Positions 39,980 to 49,437 are shown, counted from the first letter of the stretch. The stretch: DNA of 64,000 bases from Phytomonospora endophytica (GCF_014202425.1 NZ_JACHGT010000019.1:77367-141366); one strand, 5' to 3'. Notes: generated from the letters alone by a model not told the origin. Numbers and translations: made by a program.

Positions 39980-42094
39980 ATGGAGACCTTCGTCATCCGC
40001 AAGACGATGCGCGTCCCGGTACCGGCCGCGCCGCCCGGCGACGGGACGGCCATGGCACGGCGGCTCGACGCCGCGCTGCTGTCGGTGGGTTTCACCCTCT
40101 CCCCCGAACTCCTCGCCGAACTCTCCGGCCGCGACCCGAGTGCCGTGACGACCCTCGCGGTGAAAGTCCTCGCGGCGGTGCGGGAACTCGTCGGCGACCA
40201 CGTCGCCCACAACGTCTACTTCGCCGACTTCCCCGCCAACGTGCCCGACACCATGGAGTTCTGGCTCGGCCTGGCCCGCAAGGCGGCGACCACACCGGGC
40301 GGCGAGGCCGTCGTCCGGGATCTGCTCTCCCTGCCCGGGTACGGCCGCTACCGGCACACCTTCGAGGACATGGCCGCCGTCCACGAGGACTTCCTGGAAC
40401 TGGCCTCCGACCGCGTGACCGTACTCAACCTGGGCGGGACGCCCGAGGAGGAGGCCGCCGCGCTCTACCTCGCGCTGGCCGCAAGCACCGTCCCGCTCAA
40501 CGCCGCCGACCTCGCCGGGCTCGCCGCCCTGGCGAAGACCTTTGTGGACGGTCCGGAGCCCGAAACCGTTCCGGTGCGGGAGAACAAGGCCGTCGTCAAC
40601 GCCGCCCGGCTCGCGCGCGGCCTGCCGATCCGGGCCGACACGGTCACCGACGTGCTGCGCGCCGCCTGCGGCCTGTCCGGCGGGGACGTTACCCTCCTCG
40701 AACCGACACGCTTCGGCTCCTTCACGCGAGCGCAGCGCACATCGTTGCTGTCCACTCTGGACGCGATCGCCGCCGACGCGGAGAAACTCGCCGACGTCGG
40801 CCGCCACACCGAACGCTGGAAACGCCTCGGCGAGCGCCTCCACCCGCACGAGTACCCGCGCTGGCCGGGCGCCGCCGCGGTCTTCGCCGTCGCGCGCGGC
40901 GACCGGTCCGCGCCGACCCTCGCCGCCCGGGTCGAGCGCGCGCTGTCCACAGGGGACGGAGGAGCCGCGATCGGTCTGCTGCGCGCGGCCCCGGGGGTCC
41001 TGCTGCGCTCGGTGGACCGGCTCGCGCGAGCCGGAGCGCCCGGCCTGTTCGAGGCGGTCCGCGACGTCGCCCCCGGAACCTCGACGCGCATGCTGCTGGC
41101 ACTGCGCCAGCACCTCGGCGATCGCGACGCACCGAGCGGGCCGCGCCTGTTCGTCAACCGCTCATCGCTGGCCTGGGCCCGATCCGACGGCCTGCCGCCG
41201 CTCGACGCGGGACTCGTCGCCGAACTGCGCACGCTGCTCGACACCGAGATCACCGACCGGCTGCCCGACCCCGGCGCGGTCGTCTACGACCCCGCGGTCC
41301 TGGATGTGGCACTGCCCCTGAGCCAGAAAGGCGACGCCGCCGGCTTCGGCGTCCTCCCGCGCGGTTCGCGCACACCCGTGCGCGGCGAACTGCTGCGCTT
41401 CTTCACGCACTGGCGGCAGAACCGCCACACCACCGACTACGACCTGTCGGCGCTCCTGCTCGACGACCGCCTCGCCACCGCCGGATGGCTGTCCTTCACC
41501 GAGCTGAAAGGCTTCGGCGGCACGCACTCCGGCGACATCACCGCCGCGCCCGACGGCGCCTCGGAGTTCATCGACCTCGCGCTCTCCGAGGTCGAGGCCC
41601 GGTACATCGTCGCCCAGGTGGACATCTATGACGGCGAGGGCTTCGCCAACGCCGCCGAGTCCTACTTCGGCTACATGGAGCGCGACGCCACCCAGCTGGG
41701 CATGCCTTTCGAGGCCCGGACCGTGCGGATGAAGTCCGACGTACGCGGTGCCGGACGGGTCGCGCTGCCGCTGCTGTTCGCCCGCGACGACGCCGGGGGC
41801 TGGTCGGCGGTCTGGCTGCACCTCTTCCTCCAGGGGCGGCCCGACTTCAACATGGTCGAGGACAACGCGGCCTCGACGACGCTGATGGTGCGCGGGGTAC
41901 TCGGCCGCGCCCCTCTGACGATGAGGTACCTCTTCGACCTGTGGCGATCCCTCGGCGTCGAGGTCGCGGCGTGGGACCCGCTCGCCGTCCCCGCCGGAAA
42001 GGTGACCTGGATCGGCTTCGAACCGCCCGAAGGGCTGCCCCCGGGGGCCGACGTCCACCGTCCGGAGCGGTTCGCGGAGCTGGTGCCCGAGTAG
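39980..42094 (+). CDS. TerD-domain protein of MXAN_6230/SCO0854-like type, no RING
   Basis: The 704-residue protein starts at METFVIRKTMRVPVPAAPPG. The N-terminal ~180 residues (SVGFTLSPELLAELSG, NVYFADFPANVPDTMEFW, LLSLPGYGRYRHTFEDMAAVHEDFL) look like the large actinobacterial/myxobacterial TerD-associated family. The C-terminus (THSGDITAAPDGASEFIDL...VAQVDIYDGEGFA) is TerD-like, a fold that binds calcium in tellurite-resistance and stress-signalling modules. A RING finger, often present in relatives, is absent: the protein has almost no Cys. TAGCGT stands 8 nt before the ATG. Confidence 0.7.
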   Translation: METFVIRKTMRVPVPAAPPGDGTAMARRLDAALLSVGFTLSPELLAELSGRDPSAVTTLAVKVLAAVRELVGDHVAHNVYFADFPANVPDTMEFWLGLARKAATTPGGEAVVRDLLSLPGYGRYRHTFEDMAAVHEDFLELASDRVTVLNLGGTPEEEAAALYLALAASTVPLNAADLAGLAALAKTFVDGPEPETVPVRENKAVVNAARLARGLPIRADTVTDVLRAACGLSGGDVTLLEPTRFGSFTRAQRTSLLSTLDAIAADAEKLADVGRHTERWKRLGERLHPHEYPRWPGAAAVFAVARGDRSAPTLAARVERALSTGDGGAAIGLLRAAPGVLLRSVDRLARAGAPGLFEAVRDVAPGTSTRMLLALRQHLGDRDAPSGPRLFVNRSSLAWARSDGLPPLDAGLVAELRTLLDTEITDRLPDPGAVVYDPAVLDVALPLSQKGDAAGFGVLPRGSRTPVRGELLRFFTHWRQNRHTTDYDLSALLLDDRLATAGWLSFTELKGFGGTHSGDITAAPDGASEFIDLALSEVEARYIVAQVDIYDGEGFANAAESYFGYMERDATQLGMPFEARTVRMKSDVRGAGRVALPLLFARDDAGGWSAVWLHLFLQGRPDFNMVEDNAASTTLMVRGVLGRAPLTMRYLFDLWRSLGVEVAAWDPLAVPAGKVTWIGFEPPEGLPPGADVHRPERFAELVPE

Positions 42095-42186
42095 GCTGGC
42101 GGCGAGGCCATGCGGCGGCTTCCTTCTCCTATCCAAGGCTTTAGCCGCCGCGCTCTCCTCACCGGGCCGCCGACACCGTCGGCGGC

Positions 42187-42702
42187 CTATTTGCGCGCCG
42201 ACTCCGGTTGCGCGGCGAGCCAGTCGGCGACCTCCCGGGGCCCGCGCAACCGCGCGAAAGGCGTGTCGGGGGCGTGCTCGGCGATCCGGTCGAGCAGGAT
42301 CCGGCGGCCGCGCACCGGGTAGTCCCAGATCCATTTCAGGAAGCCCCAGGTGATCCGCTCCGGCGAGCCGTCCAGCTGGTCGACGCGGTCGCGCAGCACC
42401 CGGCGCCGGATCGCGCGGTACAGGGTTCGGCGGCGCGGCTGGTCGAGCAGGACGATCAGGTCGGCGCGCGGCAGGCGCAGGTCGAGTGTCCCGCCGTAGT
42501 TGCCGTCCATGACCCAGCGCTCGGCGGCGACGAGCCCGGCCACCTGGCCACGCCACTCCTCTGTGGACGGTTCGACCCAACCGGGACGCCAGTAGTGCTG
42601 GTCGAGGTGGACCAGTGGCAGCCCGAGGCGGGCGGCGAGGGCGGTGCCCAATGTGGACTTCCCGGCGGCGCAGGAGCCGACGATGAGGATGCGCTGTGCC
42701 AT
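42187..42702 (-). CDS. P-loop nucleotide kinase (FlaR/topology-modulation-like)
   Basis: The 171-residue protein has Walker A GSCAAGKST at residues ~8-16, the DQHYWRPGW motif (LVHLDQHYW) and DLIVLLDQPRRRTLYR, all typical of the adenylate-kinase-like 'DNA topology modulation' family. It is probably a small-molecule or nucleotide kinase. TAGCAT lies 7 nt before the ATG. It is transcribed in the same direction as the trypsin-STAND gene, 14 nt downstream of that gene's end. Confidence 0.82.
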   Translation of the reverse strand: MAQRILIVGSCAAGKSTLGTALAARLGLPLVHLDQHYWRPGWVEPSTEEWRGQVAGLVAAERWVMDGNYGGTLDLRLPRADLIVLLDQPRRRTLYRAIRRRVLRDRVDQLDGSPERITWGFLKWIWDYPVRGRRILLDRIAEHAPDTPFARLRGPREVADWLAAQPESARK

Positions 42703-42716
42703 TGCCCGAATGCTAG

Positions 42717-45700
42717 TCAGTCGGGCGGGTTCGGGGTGGGATCGCCGGGCGCGGCGAGTTCGGCGCGGATGCGGTCCACCCGCCCCGTCAACTCGGCGGC
42801 GGTGTCCGGGTCGCCGATCCGGGCGATCGACTCCCCGGCCTGTGTGAGGGCCTCCCGCGCGCCGTCGGCGTCCCCGGCCCGGCCGCGCACCAGCGCGATG
42901 ACCGCGTCGAGGCGGGCCAGTTCCTCCGGATCGCCGTCCAGGCCGGTCGTGATCGACGCGCGGCACTCGTCGGCGAGTGCGGTGTCGAACGCGAGCCCCG
43001 CCTGGTGGCGCAGCAGGAGCAGCACGGTCGCGGCCTGGACGAAGATCGCGGCGAACATCGGCGGTGGGACCTCGCTCGTGGTGCCGCGTGCGGCGCGCAG
43101 CCGCTCGAACAGCCGCTCGACCTCGGCCCGGTCGACGATGAGGCCCATGCCCAGCATGTTCACGGCCGTGGTGAGCGCGAAGGCGGGGTCGAGGTCGTCG
43201 CGCAGTTCGCGCCACAGCGGCCCGGCCTCGGCGACCACGTCGTCGGTGTCGCGGCCGAGTTCGTGCCGGGCGCCCAGGAGCGCCATCAGGCTGAACAGCA
43301 GGTCGTGCCGGGAGTCGACGTCCTCGCTCACCTGCTCACGGGCCAGGGCGGCGTCGGCTTCGGCGAGACGCAGGGACTCCTCGTGCTCCCCGAGCCCGCT
43401 GGCCGCCGCGCCGCGTTCGCGGAGGATCGTGCGGGGAATCTCGGGGTCGTCGGTCCCGGCGGCGAGCTCCTCGGCCTCGTCGAGCGCGTCGCGGGCCTCG
43501 GCGTGCCGGTCGAGCGCGGTGAGGGCGCCCGCTTCGTCGAGTTTCACGTACGCGCGCAGCACGGCGGAGGCGCCCGCGGCGTCGAGTGCCGGGAGGACCC
43601 AGGCGATGTCGCGCAACATGCCCTCGTGGTCGGCGATCCGGGCGCGTGCGGCGACGAGCCGGCTGCCGGCGCTGGAGGCCGGGACGTCCCCGGCGACGTC
43701 CCGCACGAACGCGACGACGGTCTCGTAGAGGCCGACGTCCTCGGGCGGGCCGATCTCGGCCGAGACGGCGAGGACGAGTTCGTCGAACGCGCGCGCCGCG
43801 GTGCGCTCGCGGGGCACCGTGTCGAGTGCCGCGACGGCCCGGCGAGTGAGGTCGACGGCGGCTCTGCGCAGCTCCGTTGGCAGGCCGGAGGGGACGCCGA
43901 ACCTGTTGTGCAGCAGGAAACCGGCGGGCACGGCGTCGGCCCCGCCGGGTTCCCACGGCGGGAAGTGGCCGGTGGCGGTGGCGACCGCGGTGACGATGTC
44001 GTCCTCGCCGACGATCGCGGCGGCCGCCTGCAGCGAGGTGGCCGCGCCACGGAGGTCGCGGCGCCAGGAGCGCACGACGGCCTGGTCGATGTGGGCGGCG
44101 GCGAGGTGCCCGTCGTTTCCGGCGTTGAGGGAGACGGCCTCCTCGGTGTGCTCGGCGGCTTCCTCGGGCCGGGCCTGGATGAAGGCGAGGACGGCGGCGG
44201 CGGTGTGCAGCAGCGGAACGGGAACCCGGGTGCGGAGGGCGTCGGCGACGATCTTCGCGGCGAGGTCGATCCGCCGGTCCTGGAGCCAGTAGACGGCCAG
44301 GTCGGCGGCGGTCTCGGCGAAGCGTCGCGCGTCGCCGACGGTCTTGTACCGGTCGGCGGCACCGGCCGCGATCGTGGCGCGCAGCGGCCAGTGCCGGAAC
44401 TGGTCGCCGATCCCTTCGGCGACCTCGGCGCAGGCGGCGTTGAGGGCCGGGCGCAGGCGCGGGTCGCGGGTCAGCAGCCGGAGCGCGGTGTCGAGGGCGG
44501 GGGCGAGGACGGCCTTGTCGTCGGACAGGGCCGACGCGGCAAGGCGCGGCAGGTGCGCGGCGAGGGCGTGGGTCAGCGCCGCCCGGACGCGCGCCGAGCC
44601 GGCCGCGAGCCGCGCGGTCTCCAGGATCCGGGCGAGGCCGGCGCGGTCGGCGGTGGCGTCGATGAGCCCGTCGAGCAGGACAGGCAGGTCCTCGGTGCGA
44701 TCGAGGAGCTCCTCGGTGAGGATGTCGGGCCCGAACACGAGCCTGCGTTCCCCGCCGGGGAAGACCGTGGCCAGCCAGCGGGTGAGCCGCCGCCGGACCG
44801 GGCCGTCCACATCGGGCAGTGCGGCCAGGACGTCGCCCGCTTCGGTTCGCAACGGTGAGGCCAGGGCGACGAGCGCGACGGCCTGGCCGGTGAGGATCCG
44901 GTCCTCGTCGTCGGGCGCGGGTGTCCACGCGTCGAGCCAGAGCCGTTCCTCGCGGGCGAGGAACTGGCCGAGGACGCCTTCGCGGGTGCCGGGCTCCTCC
45001 TCGCGGGCGGTGAGCAGGGCGGCCATGTGCAGGCGCATCGGGTGGGAGTACTCGGGAGTGTCGAGGGCGGGCAGTTCGGTTCCCGGTGCGGCGCCGAAGG
45101 CGGTCAGCGCGGCGGCGGCGTGCGCGCCACGCTCCTCAATGGACAGCGGGATGGAGTTGAGGGGCGCCAGCGGCGGGCGCAGGTGCTCGGCGAGGCCTTC
45201 GCTGCGGGCGTTGAGGTCGCGCCACCAGCGGCCGTCGCGGACATCGGTGCGGGCGACGAGCAGGAGCCGCACGGGCGGGCCGTGGCCGCGTGCGTTCATG
45301 GCGCGGATGAAGGCGCCGACGGCCTCGGCGTGCGGTTCGGCGTAGTCGACGACGAGCAGCGTCGGGCGCAGGACCTCCGGCGGCGGCAGCAGGGCGTCGT
45401 CGGCGATGAAGCCGGAATCCCAGCCCTCGGCGGTGATCTCGGCGCAGATCTGGGCGGCGAGGCGGGTCTTCCCGGCGCCGCCCTCGCCGGTGATGACGGC
45501 GAGGTCGAAGGCGCGCGGGCCGCGGCACCAGCCGAGCAGTCCGGGGCGAACCTCGTCGCGGCCCTGGAAGGGGACGACGGCGTAGCGGGGCAGCAGGAGC
45601 TGCCAGTCGGAATGCTCGGCGGGCAGCGGGATCGACGGCGGCGTGAGCAGGGTGTCGACTGTGGACACCTCGCGGCGGGCGACGTGTTCCACGGTTTCGG

Positions 45701-46325
45701 CGTGGCACCCGACGAGCGCGGCGAACTCCGCGTCGCCGAGCAGTTCGGCCGCCGGGATCAGCTCAAGGCGGCGGCCCCGGTAGGCGGCGGGGTCGAAGGC
45801 GACGACGCCGATCACCTGGAGCGCGGGTTCGGCCAGCGCGACCGCGCCCGACATGCCGCGCCAGTAGCCGTCCTCGCCCGAGAGCAGTTCGGGGGTCGCG
45901 ATGTCGACGGAGTGGCGTCCGGCGACCAGGCCCGTGGCGTGGTCGACGGTGCCGCGCATGGTCTCCAGATCGCGGGCGCCCTCACCGGCCTTGGCCTTGG
46001 GGAAGCCGCGCGCGACGACCGGCACGCCGTCGCCTTCCGGTGTGCCCCAGCGGGTCCAGGCGATGCCGGGGTCGTCGCGCCACGGCGCCGACGGCACCCG
46101 CAGCAGCGCGGCGTCCACAGTGGACGAGCCGCGCCACACGACGGCCGCGTCGGCCGGATCGCCGCCCAGGGGCCGGATCCGGCAGGTGTCGGCGTCGCCG
46201 AGACCGTGCCGGGTGGTGAGCACCAGGTCGGCGGCGACGGCGAACCCGGAGGACACGCGGCCGCCCGCCCGGATCTCGGCGACCCGGTGCGCGCCACTGC
46301 GGCGCAGGGAGTCCTCGGCGGGCAT
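42717..46325 (-). CDS. Trypsin-like protease-STAND ATPase-TPR protein
   Basis: The 1202-residue protein has three parts. Residues ~10-200 form a trypsin-like domain with a candidate triad H40 (LVLTTRHGL), D71 (STVDAALLRV) and S159 (GMSGAVAL). Residues ~245-560 form a STAND-type NTPase with Walker A GEGGAGKT (280-287) and Walker B LLVVDYAEP. The last ~600 residues are helical repeats (TPR-like: EARDALDEAEELA, EESLRLAEADAALA). This architecture matches predicted bacterial conflict effectors, in which repeat binding of a foreign signal drives oligomerisation and protease activation. No signal peptide is present, so it acts in the cytoplasm. A hairpin masks its ribosome-binding site. Confidence 0.85.
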   Translation of the reverse strand: MPAEDSLRRSGAHRVAEIRAGGRVSSGFAVAADLVLTTRHGLGDADTCRIRPLGGDPADAAVVWRGSSTVDAALLRVPSAPWRDDPGIAWTRWGTPEGDGVPVVARGFPKAKAGEGARDLETMRGTVDHATGLVAGRHSVDIATPELLSGEDGYWRGMSGAVALAEPALQVIGVVAFDPAAYRGRRLELIPAAELLGDAEFAALVGCHAETVEHVARREVSTVDTLLTPPSIPLPAEHSDWQLLLPRYAVVPFQGRDEVRPGLLGWCRGPRAFDLAVITGEGGAGKTRLAAQICAEITAEGWDSGFIADDALLPPPEVLRPTLLVVDYAEPHAEAVGAFIRAMNARGHGPPVRLLLVARTDVRDGRWWRDLNARSEGLAEHLRPPLAPLNSIPLSIEERGAHAAAALTAFGAAPGTELPALDTPEYSHPMRLHMAALLTAREEEPGTREGVLGQFLAREERLWLDAWTPAPDDEDRILTGQAVALVALASPLRTEAGDVLAALPDVDGPVRRRLTRWLATVFPGGERRLVFGPDILTEELLDRTEDLPVLLDGLIDATADRAGLARILETARLAAGSARVRAALTHALAAHLPRLAASALSDDKAVLAPALDTALRLLTRDPRLRPALNAACAEVAEGIGDQFRHWPLRATIAAGAADRYKTVGDARRFAETAADLAVYWLQDRRIDLAAKIVADALRTRVPVPLLHTAAAVLAFIQARPEEAAEHTEEAVSLNAGNDGHLAAAHIDQAVVRSWRRDLRGAATSLQAAAAIVGEDDIVTAVATATGHFPPWEPGGADAVPAGFLLHNRFGVPSGLPTELRRAAVDLTRRAVAALDTVPRERTAARAFDELVLAVSAEIGPPEDVGLYETVVAFVRDVAGDVPASSAGSRLVAARARIADHEGMLRDIAWVLPALDAAGASAVLRAYVKLDEAGALTALDRHAEARDALDEAEELAAGTDDPEIPRTILRERGAAASGLGEHEESLRLAEADAALAREQVSEDVDSRHDLLFSLMALLGARHELGRDTDDVVAEAGPLWRELRDDLDPAFALTTAVNMLGMGLIVDRAEVERLFERLRAARGTTSEVPPPMFAAIFVQAATVLLLLRHQAGLAFDTALADECRASITTGLDGDPEELARLDAVIALVRGRAGDADGAREALTQAGESIARIGDPDTAAELTGRVDRIRAELAAPGDPTPNPPD

Positions 46326-46332
46326 GGCGTCC

Positions 46333-46351
46333 CCTCTCCTCTGTGGAGAGG
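46333..46351 (-). promoter_or_regulatory. Hairpin sequestering ribosome-binding site of STAND gene
   Basis: In the mRNA CCTCTCC (46351-46345) can pair with GGAGAGG (46339-46333), the Shine-Dalgarno sequence, across a 5-nt loop; 7 nt then lead to the ATG at 46325. Translation may be low unless the stem is opened. GGTTAACC (46350-46357) lies at its base. Confidence 0.5.
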
Positions 46352-46373
46352 TTAACCGCGCGACGCTTCCCGG

Positions 46374-48110
46374 CTAGGGATGCGGGATCCGCACGTCGGC
46401 CGCCCCGAGGCGGGCCGCGTCGGCGGTGTTGTCGTCGGGCTGGCGCTGGGAGTCGCGTTCGGCGTCGACGCGCGCCAGGTAGTGCCGGACCTCCAGGTCG
46501 CGCTCGGCGGCGTCCCAGTCGAGTTCGGCGGCCATGATGTCGGCGACCTGCTCGACGCACTCGGTGCCGCGATGCGGTGTCTCGATGGAGATCCGGGTCC
46601 GGCGAGCCATCACGTCGTCGACGTGCAGGGCGCCTTCGGCGCGGGCCGCGTAGGCGACCTCGGCGGCCAGGTACTCCGGCGCCCCGGTCAGCGAGACGCC
46701 CAGCGCGGGATTCTCGTCGACGAGCTTGAGGACTTCCCGGGCGAGGGACCCGTAGCGTTCGAGGAGGTGCTCGACGACCCCGACGGTCGTGCCGTGCCGG
46801 CGGGCGATGCCGCTGCGGTCGGCCCAGGCGACCTGGAAGCCGTCGGCGCCGACGAGCGGGATGTCGGCGGTCCGCGACGGCCGCACCTTCCCCAGGCGCC
46901 GGGCGGCGTGGTCGACGACGTCCGCGGCCATGACCCGGTAGGTGGTGAACTTCCCGCCCGCGACCAGCATCAACCCGAGCATCGGCTCGACGACGGCGTG
47001 CTCGCGCGACAGTTTCGAGGTCTGCTCGTCCTCGCCCGACAGCAGCGGCCGCAACCCGGCGTAGACGCCCTCGATGTCGCTGGTCTTCAGTGGACGGTCG
47101 AGGATCGTGTTGACGTGGTCGAGCAGGTACTCGATGTCGGCCGCCGAGGCCGCCGGGTGCGCGCGGTCGAGGGTCCAGTCGGTGTCTGTGGTCCCGATGA
47201 TCCAGTGCCCGCCCCAGGGGATCACGAACAGCACGGACTTCTCGGTGCGCAGGATCAGCCCGGCGTCGCCGTTGATCGCGCTGCGCGGGACGAGCAGGTG
47301 GATGCCCTTGCTGGCGCGTACGCGCAGTCCGGGACGGTCGGTGAACATCTGCGAGACGTCGTCGCTCCACACACCGGTGGCCGCGATGACCGTGCGGGCG
47401 TGGATCTCGTACTCCTCACCGGATTCCATGTCCTTCACCCGCACGCCGACGACCTCGCGGGCGTCGCGCAGCAGGTCGACGACCCGGGTCGAGGTCAGCA
47501 CGTGGGCGCCGTAGGAGGCGGCGGTCCGGGCCAGCGACAGCACGAAGCGCGCGTCGTCGACCTGCCCGTCGTAGTAACGGATCGCGCCGTGCAGGCCCTC
47601 CGTCCGCAGCGACGGGAACTCCCGCCGCACGGCCCGCTTCGACAGGTGCCGGTGCCACGGCATCCCGCGCCCGTGCCCGAGGGCCGTGGCGAGCGTGTCG
47701 TACAGGGCGACGCCCGCGCCGTAGTACGCGCGCTGCCACACCGGCGCTTCGAGCGGCACGAGGAACGGCACCGGCCGCACCAGGTGCGGGGCCAGGCGGG
47801 TGTAGAGCAGCCCGCGCTCGGTCAGGGCCTCGTGGACGAGACCGAACTCGAACTGCTCCAGGTAGCGCAGGCCGCCGTGGATGAGCTTGCTGGAACGGCT
47901 CGACGTGCCGGCCGCGAGGTCTCGCGCCTCAACGAGCGCGACGGACAGGCCGCGGCTGGCCGCGTCGAGGGCCGCGCCGGCGCCGGTCACGCCGCCGCCG
48001 ATGACGCAGACGTCGACCTTCTCGGCACGGACGGCCGCCGCGTCGGCCGCACGGCGCTGCGGACCGAGGCGGGCGGCGGTGTTACGGGTGGTCTTCGGAT
48101 CACGAGGCAC
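46374..48110 (-). CDS. glpD: Aerobic glycerol-3-phosphate dehydrogenase
   Basis: The 578-residue flavoenzyme has the N-terminal FAD loop VCVIGGGVTGAGAALDAASRG, the signature RSSKLIHGGLRYLEQF and the C-terminal regulatory domain. It oxidises glycerol-3-phosphate to dihydroxyacetone phosphate at the membrane and feeds electrons to quinone. The GTG start at 48110 is preceded by TACGGT at 6 nt (leaderless). No glpK or glpF is adjacent. The first ~30 residues are a charged extension before the FAD loop, common in actinobacteria. Confidence 0.94.
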   Translation of the reverse strand: MPRDPKTTRNTAARLGPQRRAADAAAVRAEKVDVCVIGGGVTGAGAALDAASRGLSVALVEARDLAAGTSSRSSKLIHGGLRYLEQFEFGLVHEALTERGLLYTRLAPHLVRPVPFLVPLEAPVWQRAYYGAGVALYDTLATALGHGRGMPWHRHLSKRAVRREFPSLRTEGLHGAIRYYDGQVDDARFVLSLARTAASYGAHVLTSTRVVDLLRDAREVVGVRVKDMESGEEYEIHARTVIAATGVWSDDVSQMFTDRPGLRVRASKGIHLLVPRSAINGDAGLILRTEKSVLFVIPWGGHWIIGTTDTDWTLDRAHPAASAADIEYLLDHVNTILDRPLKTSDIEGVYAGLRPLLSGEDEQTSKLSREHAVVEPMLGLMLVAGGKFTTYRVMAADVVDHAARRLGKVRPSRTADIPLVGADGFQVAWADRSGIARRHGTTVGVVEHLLERYGSLAREVLKLVDENPALGVSLTGAPEYLAAEVAYAARAEGALHVDDVMARRTRISIETPHRGTECVEQVADIMAAELDWDAAERDLEVRHYLARVDAERDSQRQPDDNTADAARLGAADVRIPHP

Positions 48111-48160
48111 GTGTTGACCGTAGCTCCCGGCGGCTCACCTCGGGAAGAGAAGGGGCCCCG

Positions 48161-48769
48161 TTACTTGATCACGCGGTACTTCAGGTGGGTGCCGCCTTCG
48201 CCGTCGACGTTGCGCACGAGCTCCAGCGGCGCCGGGAAGTCCCCGAAGAGCCGCACACCGGCCCCGAGCAGGACCGGGACGAGGTGCAGCTGCACCTCGT
48301 CGACGAGACCGGCGGCGAGGGCCTGCTGGAACACGTCGGCGCCGCCGGCGATGTCGACGTCACGGTCCCCGGCGACGGCCTTCGCCCGCGCGACGGCGGA
48401 GGCCACGCCGTCGGTGACGAAGGTGTAGGAGTTGCCGCCTTCGAGTTCGAGGGTGGGGCGGGGCCGGTTGGTGACGATGAAGACGGGCGTCCTGAACGGC
48501 GGGTCCTCGCCCCAGAAGGCTTCGCCCTGGTCGAACATCATGCGGCCCATGACGACCGCGCCGGTGCCGTCGAACCATTCGCGGATGACGCCGTCGTCGG
48601 TGTTGACCAGTCCGCCCTCCATGCCCTGGCGGGCCCGCCACGAGGCGAGCTCGGCGACCCACTCGTGCAGGACGGCCCCGCCGTCGCCGACGGCGTTGTC
48701 GGCGGAGATGCCGGATCCGGCGATGAAACCGTCGACGGAGATCATCATGCTGGCGGTGACGATGGTCAT
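48161..48769 (-). CDS. Dihydrofolate-reductase-like (RibD C-terminal) protein
   Basis: The 202-residue protein is of the RibD-C/DHFR-like family often annotated 'dihydrofolate reductase family protein'. Typical segments are MMISVDGFIAGSG, TGAVVMGRMMFDQGEAFWG, FIVTNRPRP, VDIAGGADVFQQALAAGLVDEVQLHLVPVLLGAGVRLF. The fold binds NADPH, but the true substrate in these stand-alone members is unknown. It lies downstream of the lectin gene on the same strand, separated by a terminator-like hairpin. Confidence 0.88.
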   Translation of the reverse strand: MTIVTASMMISVDGFIAGSGISADNAVGDGGAVLHEWVAELASWRARQGMEGGLVNTDDGVIREWFDGTGAVVMGRMMFDQGEAFWGEDPPFRTPVFIVTNRPRPTLELEGGNSYTFVTDGVASAVARAKAVAGDRDVDIAGGADVFQQALAAGLVDEVQLHLVPVLLGAGVRLFGDFPAPLELVRNVDGEGGTHLKYRVIK

Positions 48770-48885
48770 GGGGCGATCCTCTCGTGGGTCCCGCCCCTGG
48801 TGGGCGGGTTCCGCAAGGGGGTCGGGACGGTGCGGCGGGTTTCGACATACCGCCGGCCGGATTCGCCGCGTGACGTGTGACACAG

Positions 48886-48918
48886 GTGCCCGGGCGGCCC
48901 GAGGGCCGTCCGGGGCAC
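48886..48918 (-). terminator. Hairpin downstream of lectin gene
   Basis: GTGCCCGGGCGGCCC (48886-48900) pairs with GGGCCGTCCGGGGCAC (48903-48918), with one extra base and one G-T pair, just after the lectin stop codon. No T run follows. Confidence 0.5.
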
Positions 48919-48921
48919 GGG

Positions 48922-49437
48922 TCAGGCGACGCGGGTCAGGATGAGCATGGGCGGGGTGGAGGCGCTGCAGTTGAGCTGCTGGAGCGAGTAAGTGAGGGGG
49001 CCGAGGACGACACCGAGACATTCGTTGCCGCCGGCCTGCCGGATCTGCTGCGGCCCGGTCGCCGTGGGGCTCAGATAGAAGCGTTGCTGATTGCCACCGT
49101 GGCAGCCCCAGAGGTGGACGATGCGGGGATCGCTGTCGGGGCCGTCGAGGCACTTGTTCTGGGCGGCGTACTTGAAGGACTGGAACATGTAGTTGTTCTG
49201 GTCGTCGAGCCGGTAGATGCGCCATTTCTGGATCTCGGCGCCGAAGGAGCAGTTCTGCGGGTAGATGAGGGCGCCGTTGGCGCTGGAGTTGCCCGAGACC
49301 CCCATGCAGAGGCCGCCGGAGCTGATCGTGAAGTCGCCCTGCCAGATGAAGGCGGCCTGGGCGGGCGCGGCGGGTACGAACACGAGGCCGATGGCGAGGA
49401 CGAGGGCCGAAAGGACGGCTGAGAGCCTGCGTTGCAT
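48922..49437 (-). CDS. Secreted ricin-type beta-trefoil lectin domain protein
   Basis: The 171-residue protein has a Sec signal peptide (RRLSAVLSALVLAIGLVFVP, cleavage near AQA-AF) followed by one beta-trefoil. Repeats are recognisable from GLCMGVSGNSSANGALIYPQNC, NKCLDGPDSDPRIVHLWGCHGGNQQRF and NECLGVV, with paired cysteines. No catalytic domain is attached, unlike most actinobacterial ricin-domain proteins, which are glycoside hydrolases. AAGGAG precedes the ATG. It probably binds a glycan outside the cell. Confidence 0.85.
   Translation of the reverse strand: MQRRLSAVLSALVLAIGLVFVPAAPAQAAFIWQGDFTISSGGLCMGVSGNSSANGALIYPQNCSFGAEIQKWRIYRLDDQNNYMFQSFKYAAQNKCLDGPDSDPRIVHLWGCHGGNQQRFYLSPTATGPQQIRQAGGNECLGVVLGPLTYSLQQLNCSASTPPMLILTRVA

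Noticed and set aside
46380-48428. 682-codon plus-strand ORF opposite glpD
   Set aside because: The minus frame encodes a complete GlpD with FAD motif; the plus frame is compositional noise.
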